A DNA stretch of 64,000 bases from assembly GCA_021234155.1 (NCBI GenBank), contig JAJEKV010000023.1, forward strand, positions 10,861,141 to 10,925,140. Reading direction: 5' to 3'. A program made the position numbers and the translations under genes. The stretch is from Isoetes taiwanensis (lineage: Eukaryota > Streptophyta > Lycopodiopsida > Isoetales > Isoetaceae). The notes below the pieces were generated by a model, which saw only the letters and a list, made by a program, of their open reading frames with translations, made no database searches and was not told the DNA's origin. Shown in pieces: positions 47,650-58,322 of this stretch. Within the stretch, counting starts at the first letter, position 1; every line of letters begins with the position of its first letter.

Positions 47650-47963
47650 TCAGTACATGGATAAATATCATATCTTTGGACATCGTATATCTTCTAGCCC
47701 TTTGTACATGATGTGAGTTATTTCTCACCAGGAGGAGAGCTTTCCTTTTGTCGATGATGTGGGGTCCCAGCATTTGCACGAGCTTGCTTTGGGTTGGCGG
47801 CCTTTCCCGTATGGCGTTCAGGAAGGTCACGTACTCTGGGTCGGAGGAGTGCCTGATGGATTGCATCAAGTGGTACTTCTTTGCTTGCACGAAGTGGGGG
47901 GCTGTTGGCTTCTTGAGCATTATCAGATCTGTGAAACCACATTCCATTATGTTCTCCAACCAA
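47650..47963 (-). pseudogene. PIF1-like DNA helicase fragment
   Basis: The minus strand reads MECGFTDLIMLKKPTAPHF and KKYHLMQSIRHSSDPEYVTF, then LNAIRERPPTQSKLVQMLG. The pattern 'R-DPE(F/Y)---LN-IR' is typical of PIF1-family helicases, including those inside Helitrons. The Walker motifs are not present nearby. It lies on the strand, and on the side, expected if it is a relic of the Helitron that ends at 43,641, but it could also be a captured host gene piece. Confidence 0.5.
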
Positions 47964-48190
47964 AATGAACCAGCAAATAGTCTATTAAGAAAAAGGATCC
48001 ATGATTTTACAAATTATTGCAAATAATAGCTTCCTTGATTGTACAAAATGAGTATCAAAACCAGCATAGAGTGCGCCTGCTACATTTCCAGTTCTATCAG
48101 CACTTTGTGTACAACTCAGACAGGTAAAAAGTGACACAATATTTTTAAGTAGTTATAAAAAATTTGTTACAATATTTTTAAGTAGTTACA

Positions 48191-48232
48191 AGAAATTTAT
48201 CGCGGCGGCCAAGGCCGCCGCGATAAATTTCT
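48191..48232. repeat. Perfect 42-bp inverted repeat
   Basis: The arm AGAAATTTATCGCGGCGGCC is followed by AA and its exact complement (20 + 2 + 20). The GC-rich core (CGCGGCGGCC) is striking in AT-rich surroundings. It is preceded by 'caatatttttaagtagtta' in two direct copies about 35 bases apart. Confidence 0.95.
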
Positions 48233-48990
48233 CTTTTCCAAATCATTATGAAGAGGGCTGGAGTCGAAGTTACATACCCAAGTTTCTTTGAGCTTTTGAG
48301 ATTCCCTCTAACTCGTGTAAATGTGATAGTGTTATTGATCCTCTAACATTTCTCCTGTGCATCATCTATTTTCCTACATGAATAATTGTACCATATAAGT
48401 AATATTATACTAAAACCTATTACGACCACATCCAAAGGAAACTGCAATATCAAGGATAGATAGATCCTTGAGCATCTGAAACAGAGTGAGATTACAAATG
48501 TAACTCGGTTCGATAGTCCCAGTTGCACATGTATCTGCTAATGGTGCTATTGCACATTAGTAGATCTGGTCTTTAATTATATTTATTTCATCAGTATTTG
48601 TAAATCCTAGAAAGGCTGGAAGCAGGACTCTAGAAGGTTTAAGACTATGATTAAAAGACAGAAGCCTAATCCGAGGTTAATACGCCAACATTGCAACTGA
48701 ACAAAAAATAGACAGTGTCTTTGAAGGAAAGAATTTATCCATGCAAAATGTAAGCATCAAGATAAAAGAACAATGAAAGATCAGCCATATCCATCTTCAC
48801 CATCCAGAGGATAGAAACAGGAGGCATTGTTATGTTCTGTTGCATATTTATAGAGAATCAGAAACAATTGCAAATTAACTCAGCTCAAACAGAATTAGCC
48901 CCCGTGCGAAGGACCCTTAGGTTGCACATTCATGAAAGACAGATAGAGTCCAGACACCACCATCAATTCCTCTCCTAGGCAATGGAAAAA
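48233..48990. other. 3' flank of the F-box pseudogene, nothing recognised
   Basis: AT-rich, with no exon or RNA gene seen. Confidence 0.35.
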
Positions 48991-50065
48991 TCACCAATCA
49001 AACCTTGGTTGAATGCTGATAGCTTGGATGAGGTTTCCAGGGAAGTATGATCCCCAGTCCCATTCTTTTCTGCAGACATCAAATGCTAATAGATCTCCCC
49101 ATTCACTTAATCGTTTTGAATTGTCTTTAGGCCTTTTGTGAACATAAATTTTATCCTGGGATGCAAATGCAATGAGCGTACACACGCTTACCATAGACCA
49201 ACGTATAAACTGATTCCACATGTCTAAAGGCACTCTAGGCATTTCTTCCATTTGCCATGATTCGTCAAATTGCATGAGCTCCCAGATACAGATCCATCCG
49301 ATGCCATGTGGATCCATCTGAGAGCGATATAAATAATCGCCTATTTTTTGCTCCTGTAAGGATTGGAGCCATCTTAAACTCTACTATTGGTGGATGCGTA
49401 TTAACTACCATTCGAGTGTTGATGACTTTCTCTATTGATGATTCCATAAATTCAATCAAGGTGCAATCATCGTCTTTAAAGCTATATACTTAATAACAGC
49501 ATCACCATTAGTGCTAAGTAGACATAACCTGATTTGGCAACTGTGGAGCTGTAGGTTCTTACTTGCCAACCAAACCTTTCTAATATAATATGCTTCCACG
49601 ATTTTGCTTTAATGTCATAAACACATAGCATATGTCTTCTATGTCTCACAGTAACGGCCACCAGGAAGCAATCTCCATCAAGATTTATTTCCAAAGCTAG
49701 CAAAGATATGGTGACTATGGGGAAATCAGTCTTTACAAATTGCAGAGAGAATTGGTAAGAGGATTCCACACGATGAGAGACTCTTGAGAAGAAAAACACA
49801 CAACTCCATGAGATGTAGTAGCACTAACCTTTGAAAGTAAGCTGAACTCATCAGGAACCACCAGACGCTGCCATTTTCGAAGGACTGGATGACAAAGCTC
49901 AAATTCCTTCTTCCGAAGATCATAGCCATTATGACACACCAGCAAGATTTCTGAAGGAGGAGCTAGGCGAGAATGAAGCTGTGCAAAGGACGGAAAATTA
50001 AGGATGTTCGTCCAGGTCCTTGAAAGGCAGTTCCGAAAGCGGACGAGGTAGGATTTCTGATGAGC
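48991..50065 (-). pseudogene. F-box/kelch-type protein, frameshifted
   Basis: The minus strand reads, in order: YLVRFRNCLSRTWTNILNFP (F-box C-terminal part), SFAQLHSRLAPPSEILLVCH, SLIVWNPLTNSL (the family's 'WNP-T' motif), VKTDFPIVTISLLALEINLD, FLVAVTVRHRRHMLCVYD, DDDCTLIEFMESSIEKVI, IGWICIWELMQFDESWQMEE, and WSMVSVCTLIAFASQDKIYV to a stop at 48,991. Such proteins are SCF ubiquitin-ligase adaptors. At least four frame changes (near 49,745, 49,520, 49,480 and 49,340) separate these blocks. The one near 49,340 could be an intron, since TTACAG precedes GAGCAAAAAAT. A normal F-box start was not found. It is most likely a pseudogene, or a real gene with several sequence errors. Confidence 0.7.
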
Positions 50066-50234
50066 GTTGCCATTCCATTGGCATTAATAAGATCATTCTT
50101 CATTACAGCATGAGCACAGTCAACTAACATAGTAAGCAAATCTCTAGAATTTTAACCCCTAAAAATCTGTTCATGACCATGGCCATGACTGTGGCTTCCC
50201 TCCTTGGGAGCGTGAACAATTTCAAGAGGAGCGT

Positions 50235-50522
50235 TTAACACCTCACCTTCGGATTTAGAGCCGTCTTCAGGTCGTTTGATTTTTCCTTAGGAAGTACATG
50301 AGATGCCACACATCTCTGAAGCAGCCTTAACAAATTATCTCCTCTTGCAGGATCTCCTCTTTCTGGTGATCCTTGCAATCTACACGAAGAAGAAATCTCA
50401 ATACCTTGAGTATAAGAAGAGCTGAGAGAAGACGCAGCCTTAGAAGGAAAAGGGAGTTTTTCCCCAGTATAATTACAAAGAACTTGCTGAAAAAAAATTC
50501 CACAATGCAAGTCGCGTCTAGC
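50235..50522 (-). CDS. Ser-rich ORF of unknown function upstream of the F-box region
   Basis: From the ATG at about 50,522 it reads MARRDLHCGIFFQQVLCNYT, a Ser-rich middle, then NLLRLLQRCVASHVLPKEKS to a stop at 50,235. A donor-like AAG/GTGAGG lies just before the stop. Splicing there would be compatible with a first exon of a gene reading into the F-box region. No family is recognised. Confidence 0.3.
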   Translation of the reverse strand, partial: ARRDLHCGIFFQQVLCNYTGEKLPFPSKAASSLSSSYTQGIEISSSCRLQGSPERGDPARGDNLLRLLQRCVASHVLPKEKSNDLKTALNPKVRC

Positions 50523-51051
50523 CATAGCCAATTCCAGAGATGCTTGGCTCGAAAAACAGGGCAAAAAGAATTTGAACAGAAGCAGAGAAATCGGGGGCCA
50601 AATACACACCCCAAGAGCTTGAATTGAAACGGGATTCTCTGGGGGCTGGAATTGAAGAAAAAATCGGAGAATGAACAGGGCGCAACACGGCTATGGCGGA
50701 TGTGGCGGAGCCGCAGTGCAAAACCAATATAATAAGGAGATAAATAAAAAGGACAAATGGTTTGGGGCAGATATCTCCGAACTGAGCAGGGCCGGACTTC
50801 GCTTCTTCGCCTCCTCAAATAACTACGAACTAAGGTAAGTGGTCTCCGGCATAGGACGTCGCGACAGGTTACACCATCGGAGCTGTCTGAGAAAAACGTG
50901 GCAACGAAATATTAAGATAGATTGCGGCGGAGAACCAAGAAAATAAAAAAAAGAAAAAAGAAAAATTTGAAACACAATTACATATGAGTTGATAAAAAAT
51001 TTGTTCTGCATTGAAGGTGATGGATTTTTGCACAAGGTGTGCAAAAGCTAA
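50523..51051. other. Putative 5' flank, nothing recognised
   Basis: The part nearest 50,522 could be promoter or 5' UTR of the minus-strand ORF, but no core promoter element stands out. An A-rich run lies at 50,940-50,965. Confidence 0.3.
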
Positions 51052-51345
51052 TTATTCGTAAACATCTAACAAATGTCTTGTTGCATCGATGACACAAATG
51101 CCATCATCTAGGATCTTAAAACAAGAGAGCCAAGGGAACTTTCGCTCCAATAGTAGTGATTGATTCCCATTTCCCATGGCATGATATTTGACTACTTGGT
51201 AAAAATCTAGATATTTGTTAGCAAAAGGATGACCTACGTCTTTTAACTCTCTCCATATTCTTTGCACAACTTCTTGGTCTTTGTTACATTTACTGGGGGT
51301 ATGGTGATTGGATAGAAATAGAAATGCTTTCCCAATCCTTCTCAA
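51052..51345 (-). CDS. Unassigned ORF, 97 codons
   Basis: It reads RRIGKAFLFLSNHH and EVVQRIWRELKDVGHPFANK, then KFPWLSCFKILDDGICVIDA. The first part faintly recalls TFIIS-N/SPN1 domains ('IGK-L-FLS'), but this is too weak for a name. It looks like real or once-real coding sequence. Confidence 0.3.
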   Translation of the reverse strand: MRRIGKAFLFLSNHHTPSKCNKDQEVVQRIWRELKDVGHPFANKYLDFYQVVKYHAMGNGNQSLLLERKFPWLSCFKILDDGICVIDATRHLLDVYE

Positions 51346-51592
51346 ATCAAGGATGATAATTGGCCCACAACTGATATCTAGCTGTGGTCGCCATTATTCA
51401 GGTCATAAGGTAAGGCATTTTTCTTGGCTCTGTTACTTAGAATTTCCATATTTAGGGTTGTTAAGTAGCACAAACTTTGCAGTTGAAAGCTTCATTTTGG
51501 ATTCATTTATAAAGGGGTTCTGTGAACAATGTACTGATCTACACTAACATATAGAGCTCGGCTCAGTCTTGTTATTCATTCTGTTTGGTCTG

Positions 51593-51980
51593 TTACATGA
51601 GTGCCCAATTAAACAAGAAGGAACTCCCTTCATTGTTTGGTCCCATGTCAAAACCAATTTTATCTAGCCATCTTCTAACAAGATCTCCTGCCAAGAATCC
51701 AGTTATGGAAGCTGCAAGACCTACTGTAACAAGTGCTGTAACTGCCAACCTGTATGATCGCCTTTGTGCTTGGGCTTTGAGTAAACCAAGCGGAACAAGG
51801 AACAATAATGCCAGAGCGGCTGTTAAGGCAAATTTAGAAGCTCGCAAATCTGAAGACGTGAACAACAGTCCATATGTAACAGGTGAAATAGAACCAAATA
51901 TGAAGCAGGATAATATTGCAAGTGGTCCATGACCAATGTTAGCTTTGTAAGTCGCTTCATCAGTGAGATACCACCATAAT
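51593..51980 (-). pseudogene. C-terminal exon of an MEB/VIT-like membrane protein
   Basis: Following an acceptor (TTTTGCAG before 51,980), the open exon reads LTDEATYKANIGHGPLAILS, CFIFGSISPVTYGLLF, LTAALALLFLVPLGLLKAQA and VTALVTVGLAASITGFLAGD, then WLDKIGFD, and stops at 51,593. It has three hydrophobic segments. The arrangement matches the C-terminal half of membrane-of-ER-body (MEB) proteins of the VIT/CCC1 metal-transporter group. The exon is intact, but the N-terminal half lies on the opposite strand at 52,553 on, so the gene as placed cannot be expressed as one protein. Confidence 0.65.
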
Positions 51981-52059
51981 CTGCAAAATTAAAATACAAA
52001 AATATATCTGAAGCTGGAGCAATGTACAACACTGTTACTTACACTGTGTAGCAGCACGA

Positions 52060-52095
52060 AAAGATAGATAGATAGATAGTAGTTTTAACGAAAAG
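52060..52095 (-). repeat. Remnant of SINE tail (GATA)n
   Basis: 'gatagatagatagatagtag' then 'ttttaacg' matches the tail junction of the SINEs at 17,084 and 46,865, but the SINE body does not follow. Confidence 0.45.
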
Positions 52096-52552
52096 AGAGG
52101 TAAGTAGATTTGCCAGGACCATTGCAGGGACAGTCGTTGTCATAAGGGAAAAATGGCAATAGTTAGATTCCTGCCTGGCTCACAAAGAAGAAAGCAGAAA
52201 AACACGAGATGTTTCCATGACAAAATCAAGATCCGTTAGATGATTTATCATATAAAGATCAGCCAATTGTAGGCTGGAGCTCAGAGGCTATAAGCTAGTT
52301 GGCTCTAAGGATTTTGGAGTCTTTTACAAGAGGACATGCAATATAAAGTAATAGAGCATGCGTCATACTTTACACTGGGCAACTAATATTTCTTTTACTC
52401 TTCCAGGATACTCAGGATGTGAGAGTGCTGAAGAAGAAGGATTACTTGATACAGGAGTCCCTAAGATGTAAGTCGACTTCTTTCCTATAAAGGGGCAAGC
52501 TTAGCAGAATACATAGCTATGCAGAGTCTTTCCTTAATGAAAGACTCTGCAG

Positions 52553-52863
52553 ATAAAAATTGTATCTGAGGGTCATTATTCAACATCCGCTACCACTATT
52601 GGAGACCAGGAGTCTGTAATTCAAGTTGATGGTACAAGTGCAACATCAGTTACAGAAGGTGGTATTGGACTTCATGAACATGTATCAGCCCCTTGTCACA
52701 TAATACAGCAGCAGTACTTGAAAAGTATAGCCTACGGTGGTTTGGAAACTTCTTTGGCATCTCTAGGAGTAGTAGCATCTACTGCTAGAGCGCAAGCTAA
52801 GACATGTATAATGTCAAGGCAATATGGTGTTGTCACCAAATCATCCAGAGAAAAGAGCGTGTA
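52553..52863 (+). pseudogene. N-terminal part of an MEB/VIT-like protein (opposite strand)
   Basis: After an acceptor (CTCTGCAG) the plus strand reads IKIVSEGHYSTSATTIGDQE and, from about 52,708, QQYLKSIAYGGLETSLASLG then VVASTARAQA. 'KSI-YGGL---ITS-GVV' is the start of the VIT/MEB transmembrane domain. A possible earlier exon at 52,420-52,470 (ESAEEEGLLDTGVPK) ends at a GTAAGT donor. The frame runs into a stop (52,861) after losing similarity. The rest of the domain is on the minus strand at 51,593-51,980. Confidence 0.6.
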
Positions 52864-53788
52864 ATATCAGCAGGCTCCAGAATATGCCAACACTCCAGAA
52901 TATGCCAACACTGCCAGATTTGCTAGTTATACCTTCTTCTTCTACTGCTACTGTCTGGACCGGAATTAAGAAACAAGAATAAAAAAACAAATCACCTTCT
53001 TCCTGGCCTGGACTAGTAATTGTAGCTGGGTAAATCGGATGGGGTGTTGCTGGTAAAACAGAAGGCAAAGCACCTGAGCTCGCTTAGATCCGCTGCCCTA
53101 TCCTGAGCCGCTTAGATCCGCTGCCCTATCCCTTGCTGGAGACTCGCTGATGGGCATCGGCCGTCCGCCATGGCTTCCCTCAGTAGGATCTGAGCCGCTT
53201 CAAAAAAAGACCTAAACAATTACTGTGGCTTTTCTAATTTCCCTGGCCTTACGATCCAAAATTACAGAATCGGATGGCTCAAAATGATTGCAGCTGACGT
53301 GGCATGACACGTGGCATAGCTAGGAATGCAGGAAAGTGGGCGGGGGGTTAGGCAACCCTGCTAAAAATAATGAAAATGAAAAAAAAAATCATAAAAATCT
53401 TCTTACGAGATAGTTTTACTTTATCTAAAGATGCCCCCTTGCGTTTACCTAATCGTAACTCTCATAAACGGGGACCAATAGATTTTTAGGTCTTTTTCTT
53501 ATGCAACATGACTGCTATATATTAACATGTAAGAAGGGTTTGACTGATTATTGAATTTTGATTTTATATAAATTTTAAAGCAAACAGTGCAGCAAATGCA
53601 TTTTTCTGGTACTATCATCTAACGCTAGAGCTAGAGGTACTATCATGTAACACTCTAGCGTTAAAAGAACGACAGGAGACACTAACGAAAATATGACATT
53701 TCAGCACATTTCAGTTGATGCTGAAGGCGATGTAGAATGAGTGGAAGCTTGAAAGCGTGCATCAAAATGCTACCTTCGTCGTAGGGGC
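52864..53788. other. Upstream region of the Kdo transferase gene
   Basis: 'agaatatgccaacactccag' is tandem near 52,880-52,910 and 'gcttagatccgctgccctatcc' near 53,083-53,130. At 53,620-53,665, 'gtactatcat-taac' occurs twice. No TATA box is convincing. The last few hundred bases should include the KDTA promoter and 5' UTR. Confidence 0.4.
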
Positions 53789-56700
53789 ATGGCAGCCAAG
53801 GCGCTATACCAAGCTCTTTCCAGGCTTCTTACTCCTCTGGTTCGACTACATTTGTTGGCCCGTCGCTGGAGAGGTCTGGAGCATCCTACCCGATGGCCGG
53901 AACGTCTGGGTTATGCTTCTGTGCCTCGCCCACCTGGTCCTCTTCTCTGGTTCCATGCCGTTTCTCTAGGTTAGTCTCAGCATGCTTCTCAATATCTTAA
54001 ATACATGTTTAAGCTTAAATATTGGAGTTATTATTAGTGAGTAAATAGTCTGTATAGGTGTTTCATCTTTCTTTAATGCTTCTGCAGCTGCATGACATGG
54101 ATGTCTACATATTAACAAAATTTGCAGTAGTTTATAGTGACCATCTCTACTTGAGATGTCACAGTGCTGGTTTTAACATGCTGACGATCTAAATCTCTTG
54201 AGTCTCTCATAATGTTGCCTCCATGTATTGTCTATCAACACATTCGATGATGCAAGGGCAGTCGCGAATCCTTAATCTTCACTCTACTGGCAAAAGAGTG
54301 GCCAGATGTTACGCTTGATGCATAAGCACGTGCATTGGCAATCCAAACCAAAGAAGAACGAAGAAAACAGATTCGGATTTGAAGGGCCTGAGATCAGCAA
54401 GATATAACCTCGTTCCTCTCAAATTATAAAGCACAAGTGGATACTCTGTCACCGGGACAGACTATAAGGACACTTCTATTTTGTATACGATTTTGTTGCT
54501 GTCCAATAATTTAAAGTGAACGTTTTTGGAATGCATTAGTGCACAATATACATATACACGTCCGCACAAGCTTTTTCTATATGCTATGGTTCATTATTGC
54601 CTGCCCTTTTGTGGATTCTAGGTGAAGGGTTGGCTGCAATTCCAGCGATTAAAAAGTGTATACAGACACGTCCTCATGTGAACATTTTATTGACTACTAC
54701 GACTGTCTCTGCATTGTAAGCAATACGAACCATAAGTAAGAGTATATTCTTTTATATGATGAGTTGCTCTTTTATAGGATGAGTTTCTGGCTAAAGGTCT
54801 GAGCTTCATGCAGTAATTTATGGTTCAATCGTGTAATCTTTTTCCTTCCAAACAGTTTGAAAACTGATGAGTGATTTTCATTGTCATGGATTACATCATC
54901 CGATAAAAAAAAAACTTAATTACTACTCCTTACAATAAAAAATGAAATGGCTATTTGAGATTTCCAGGATAGCACGGTTAGGAGCAATGGCATTTGTATT
55001 TAGTAATATATGAGGAAAATGCACTGGTGTTTTTATGCAGCCGTGTGATAGAGAATACTGTTCCTGTGAACGTAATTTGTCAGGTATGTTGGGTTTTAAT
55101 CCTATTCTGAGTCACATATAATGTTGACTATTCTTGTATAACTCTGAAAGTTATCCTTTTGACTCTTGTCCACTTTTAGTTTGTGCCTGTAGATACCCCA
55201 GCAGCAGTAGGGAGGTTTTTGGTGCATTGGCATCCGCAGGCTGTTGTTTTTATGGAAAGTGAACTTTGGCCTAATTTGCTGCTTATGTCTTCCGCGAGGA
55301 AGGTAGTTTTCCAGTTTAACAATTATATAATAGGAAGTAGTACATTGAGCTCTTTAATTGTGGTTGTACAGATGCCACTGGTCTTGTTAAATGCACGAAT
55401 TTCTCTACGTTCATTCAGATCATGGGCGATCCCTGCTTTCAGGCCCCTTGTCAAAGATATTCTTTCAAGGTTTTCCTTGATATGCCCATTGGTATTGTCT
55501 TTTTCAAAACTTTGGGGATCTTTATATTAGTTTTTTCTTGTAGCACTGATTAGCTGCTGTTGGGTTTTTTGAGATGGGAAGATAGAGCACTGACAATGCA
55601 GTTCGTTTGCAAATTCTTGGTGCCCCTCCGCATATAATTCAGTTTGCAGGAGATCTAAAGTATGGTAAGCATGTTCTGACTTGTATCCTCTAGTTTCATC
55701 CGAAAGCTTTGTTTGGCTGAAGGTTCTTATTGATCTATTCCTTGTTTAAAAGATTCTTGGGAGGAAAGTTCAAATTCGTTTTAATGTAATTCTCATCTGC
55801 AAGTTCTGTCCTGAACTCATTTTGATCTTTGTTTGGCTGTTACAGCAGTCGCAATGGTGGACTGTTGTGAAGGCAGCACGGATACTTCTGCAATACCAGC
55901 TAACATGAAAGAGCGATGCCATGTTTGGCTTGCTGCTTCAACCCACAATGGTGAAGAAGAAGGTGAGAGGAAGGTCACAACTATGGGGCATGTTTAAACT
56001 AAAATAAACAAAGACTTTATTAACATTTGCAGGACGCCAACAAGTGTCCCAATAACTTAAGGTATTAAAATTGTAAGCAAGCAAAAGTCCTGTTCGGAGA
56101 ATGGAGATCGTCTTTTCTCCTCTGGATTATTGTCACACCAATCTAGCTTGCCACTATCATTCATCATATTGTGGTCGATGCAATGGCAAAATCGATTGTG
56201 ATGCTTCATAGCTGTATAACTTCAATGTATTTCTGGATCCTACAAAGATATTCAGTCCTATTGTGACTTTGCCTTATCTGCAAAAAGTGCAACAATGCTG
56301 AGAACTAATATCAGTCTTTTAAGCCATTCGTTCACAATCATACCAGCATGATCCTAAAGCTACAAGGTTCATTAGCGAGCTTCTAACTGTAACATGTTGC
56401 TTTTGGCAAGTACATTTTTTGATGTAAGGAATCACCACTACAACCTTTTTTCTAGTACACCTGCTGCAAACCTGACAACCCTTCCTTTTGTAACGCAACT
56501 TGTACATTTTTCAATGTAAGCAAGCGCCATTTAACTTTTTTCTGGAACACCTGCTGTCAAACCTGACAATCCTTCCTCTTGTAACGTGACTGCTCAAAGG
56601 TCGGTGCATACAAATGGGAAATCATACAGTGGAGTGGTTATCTTGTTAAAGCTGAACTTTTTAAGAGCACATGTCTTGTCATTCACTTTTATACTTCCGA

Positions 56701-57703
56701 ATTATATTTAATGAAACGGTATAAGCAGAAGGCATGTTCTGGGATTGTACTATACTTGCTGGGAAAGTGCTTATGGTTGTTTATGTACCATTTTTTCAGT
56801 CGTGGCAAGGGTGCACAAACATTTAAAGAGTAATTTTCCGCATCTGTTGACGGTCATTGCACCCAGGCATCAAGAACGAGGCCCTCAGATTGAAACTGTA
56901 AGTCTGACGATGATCTTATCAAAGTCTATATTTTGTGTATTAAAGAAACTGTTAATTTAAGTTGTCATTTAATCATTATTTTCATCAAAGATATGTCATT
57001 GGGATGCAGAGTATTAAAAAAGCTGGGCTGAGTGTGGTTAGAAGGTCATCTACAGCTGTTTTACTCAATTCTACAGATGTTTACGTTGTCGATACAACAG
57101 GCATGTCTAGGATGATTAACTTCACTACATGATAATTCTTTCAGTTCTTTTTTTCAGGTTATCATGATGTCGTCTTTGGGTAAATGGCAGGTGAATTGAG
57201 GTTCTTCTACAAGTTTGTACCCATTGCTTTTGTGGGAGGATCATTTTTCAGAAATTTGGCAGGACATAACTTAGCGGAGGCTGCAGCTGCTGGATGTGCA
57301 GTCATTACTGGTACTTCTTTTGCTAATAGAGGTGCGGATAATGAAGCTATTTTTGTTAATGCTCTTATCGTGTTTCCAGGACCCCATATAGGACATTTTA
57401 GAAAAATGTTGAACGACATGCAAAAGCTTTCTCCTTTCTCTGTTCAACAGGTGCTACTCTTTTCTCAGCTTTTGTAATCCAAATGTATGTGTGTTAAAGA
57501 GCGTTATTTTTCTTGTGTACAAGGTGAGAGATGAGACCGATTTGACAAAATCTTTGTTCCAGCTATTAACCAATCCTCAAGTTCTAAATGTTAGAAGAGA
57601 AGCTGCACGTAAGGTTGCACTAGCAGCTGCAAATGGAGTGATTGAAAAAATTTGGTCTTTGCTGGACACTGTTGTGCTCCAGAACGTGTTAGGGCATGCA
57701 TAA
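53789..57703 (+). CDS. KDTA: 3-deoxy-D-manno-octulosonate (Kdo) transferase, 12 exons
   Basis: A GT30 glycosyltransferase, homologous to bacterial WaaA, which adds Kdo to lipid A precursors. Plant copies are mitochondrial. My exons are 53,789-53,969; 54,622-54,715; 55,041-55,083; 55,180-55,302; 55,372-55,491; 55,586-55,664; 55,846-55,962; 56,800-56,897; 57,010-57,100; 57,191-57,310; 57,380-57,450; 57,524-57,703. They total 1,317 bases, or 438 residues, close to the roughly 447 of the Arabidopsis protein. Every junction keeps frame. Key motifs are RRWRGLEHPTRWPERLG (about 26-42), FHAVSLGEGLAAIP, ESELWPN (132-138, with the conserved Glu), VWLAASTHNGEEE, VIAPRH, VYVVDTTGELRFFY, VGGSF and GHNLAEAAAAGC (340-351). 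The start at 53,789 gives the family's usual N-terminus. Intron 9 uses a GC donor, and intron 10 is only 69 bases and open. Exon 7 has a tandem CAGCAG acceptor. No damage is seen. Confidence 0.9.
57311..57379 (+). other. 69-bp in-frame intron of KDTA (exitron-like)
   Basis: It is flanked by ACTG/GTACTT and TTTCCAG/GA. Removing it joins CAVITG to PHIGHF, matching the family. Keeping it adds 23 residues without a stop, because its length is a multiple of three and it has no stop in frame. Confidence 0.8.
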
Positions 57704-58043
57704 TCAACATCTATTTCCTGCATGAAAGTCTGTTAGAAGAGGAGGCCTTATCTGCCTTGGAACAATGGCATGGGGACAAATACTTGTGATAGATTTCCCA
57801 TCAGTTGTATATGTATCACGTGGTGAAATATAGTGTGGGATATACCATGGATCTTCAAATGAATGTTCAAATGTGCTTATATATTTAGCTTAGGCGGTAT
57901 TTTGGTTACTTTTATTACTGCTACTACATATATAATTCAGTTTCATTTTTTGTTTGAAGCTATTTATTTGGTGTTATTTTGTTTGAAGCATTCTGGTAGT
58001 GACACGTGTGTGCAAACAATAGTGAAACCTAATAAGTGCATTT
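57704..58043 (+). other. 3' flank of KDTA
   Basis: AT-rich, and probably includes the 3' UTR. No unique poly-A signal can be singled out. Confidence 0.4.
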
Positions 58044-58322
58044 ATGGCGGCTACAACGGCTGTGGCGGCCTTTTCCCTGTTTCGTGCTCTGCCGCTCCCA
58101 TTCCTCTCTCGCCGCTTTGGTGGCCGCATTAGCAGCACTTGGGATGATTTTAGAATGTAGGTATTGGCATTCCAATCCAGTCGAAAATATGAGCTCCATG
58201 TATTCAATCGGTGGCCAGGCAAGGCACAGCTCTGCTGCTCAGATGTCTACAACCGCATTGCTGCAGCGAGCTACCCAAATGGGCGCTTGAAAACAAACGA
58301 CTGGCAAAAAATAGGTAGCCTA
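58044..58322 (+). pseudogene. Possible gene remnant with transit-peptide-like start and in-frame TAG
   Basis: The ATG at 58,044 opens MAATTAVAAFSLFRALPLPF then LSRRFGGRISSTWDDFRM, which is rich in Ala, Ser and Arg like an organelle-targeting peptide. A TAG follows at 58,158. The same frame then continues SSRKYELHVFNRWPGKAQLC, then YNRIAAASYPNGRLKTNDWQ, to a donor-like GTAGCC at about 58,315. A single CAG to TAG change would explain the stop. A spliced reading would need a 24-base intron, too short for plants. The family is unknown. Confidence 0.4.

Noticed and set aside
51585-51932. 115-codon ORF on the plus strand
   Set aside because: It is antisense to the clearly hydrophobic MEB-like exon, which has family motifs and a splice acceptor.
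57184-57477. KDTA reading with the extra 23 residues as the normal protein
   Set aside because: The family runs CAVITG directly to a GHF segment, and the insert has clean GT...AG borders, so it is an intron by default.
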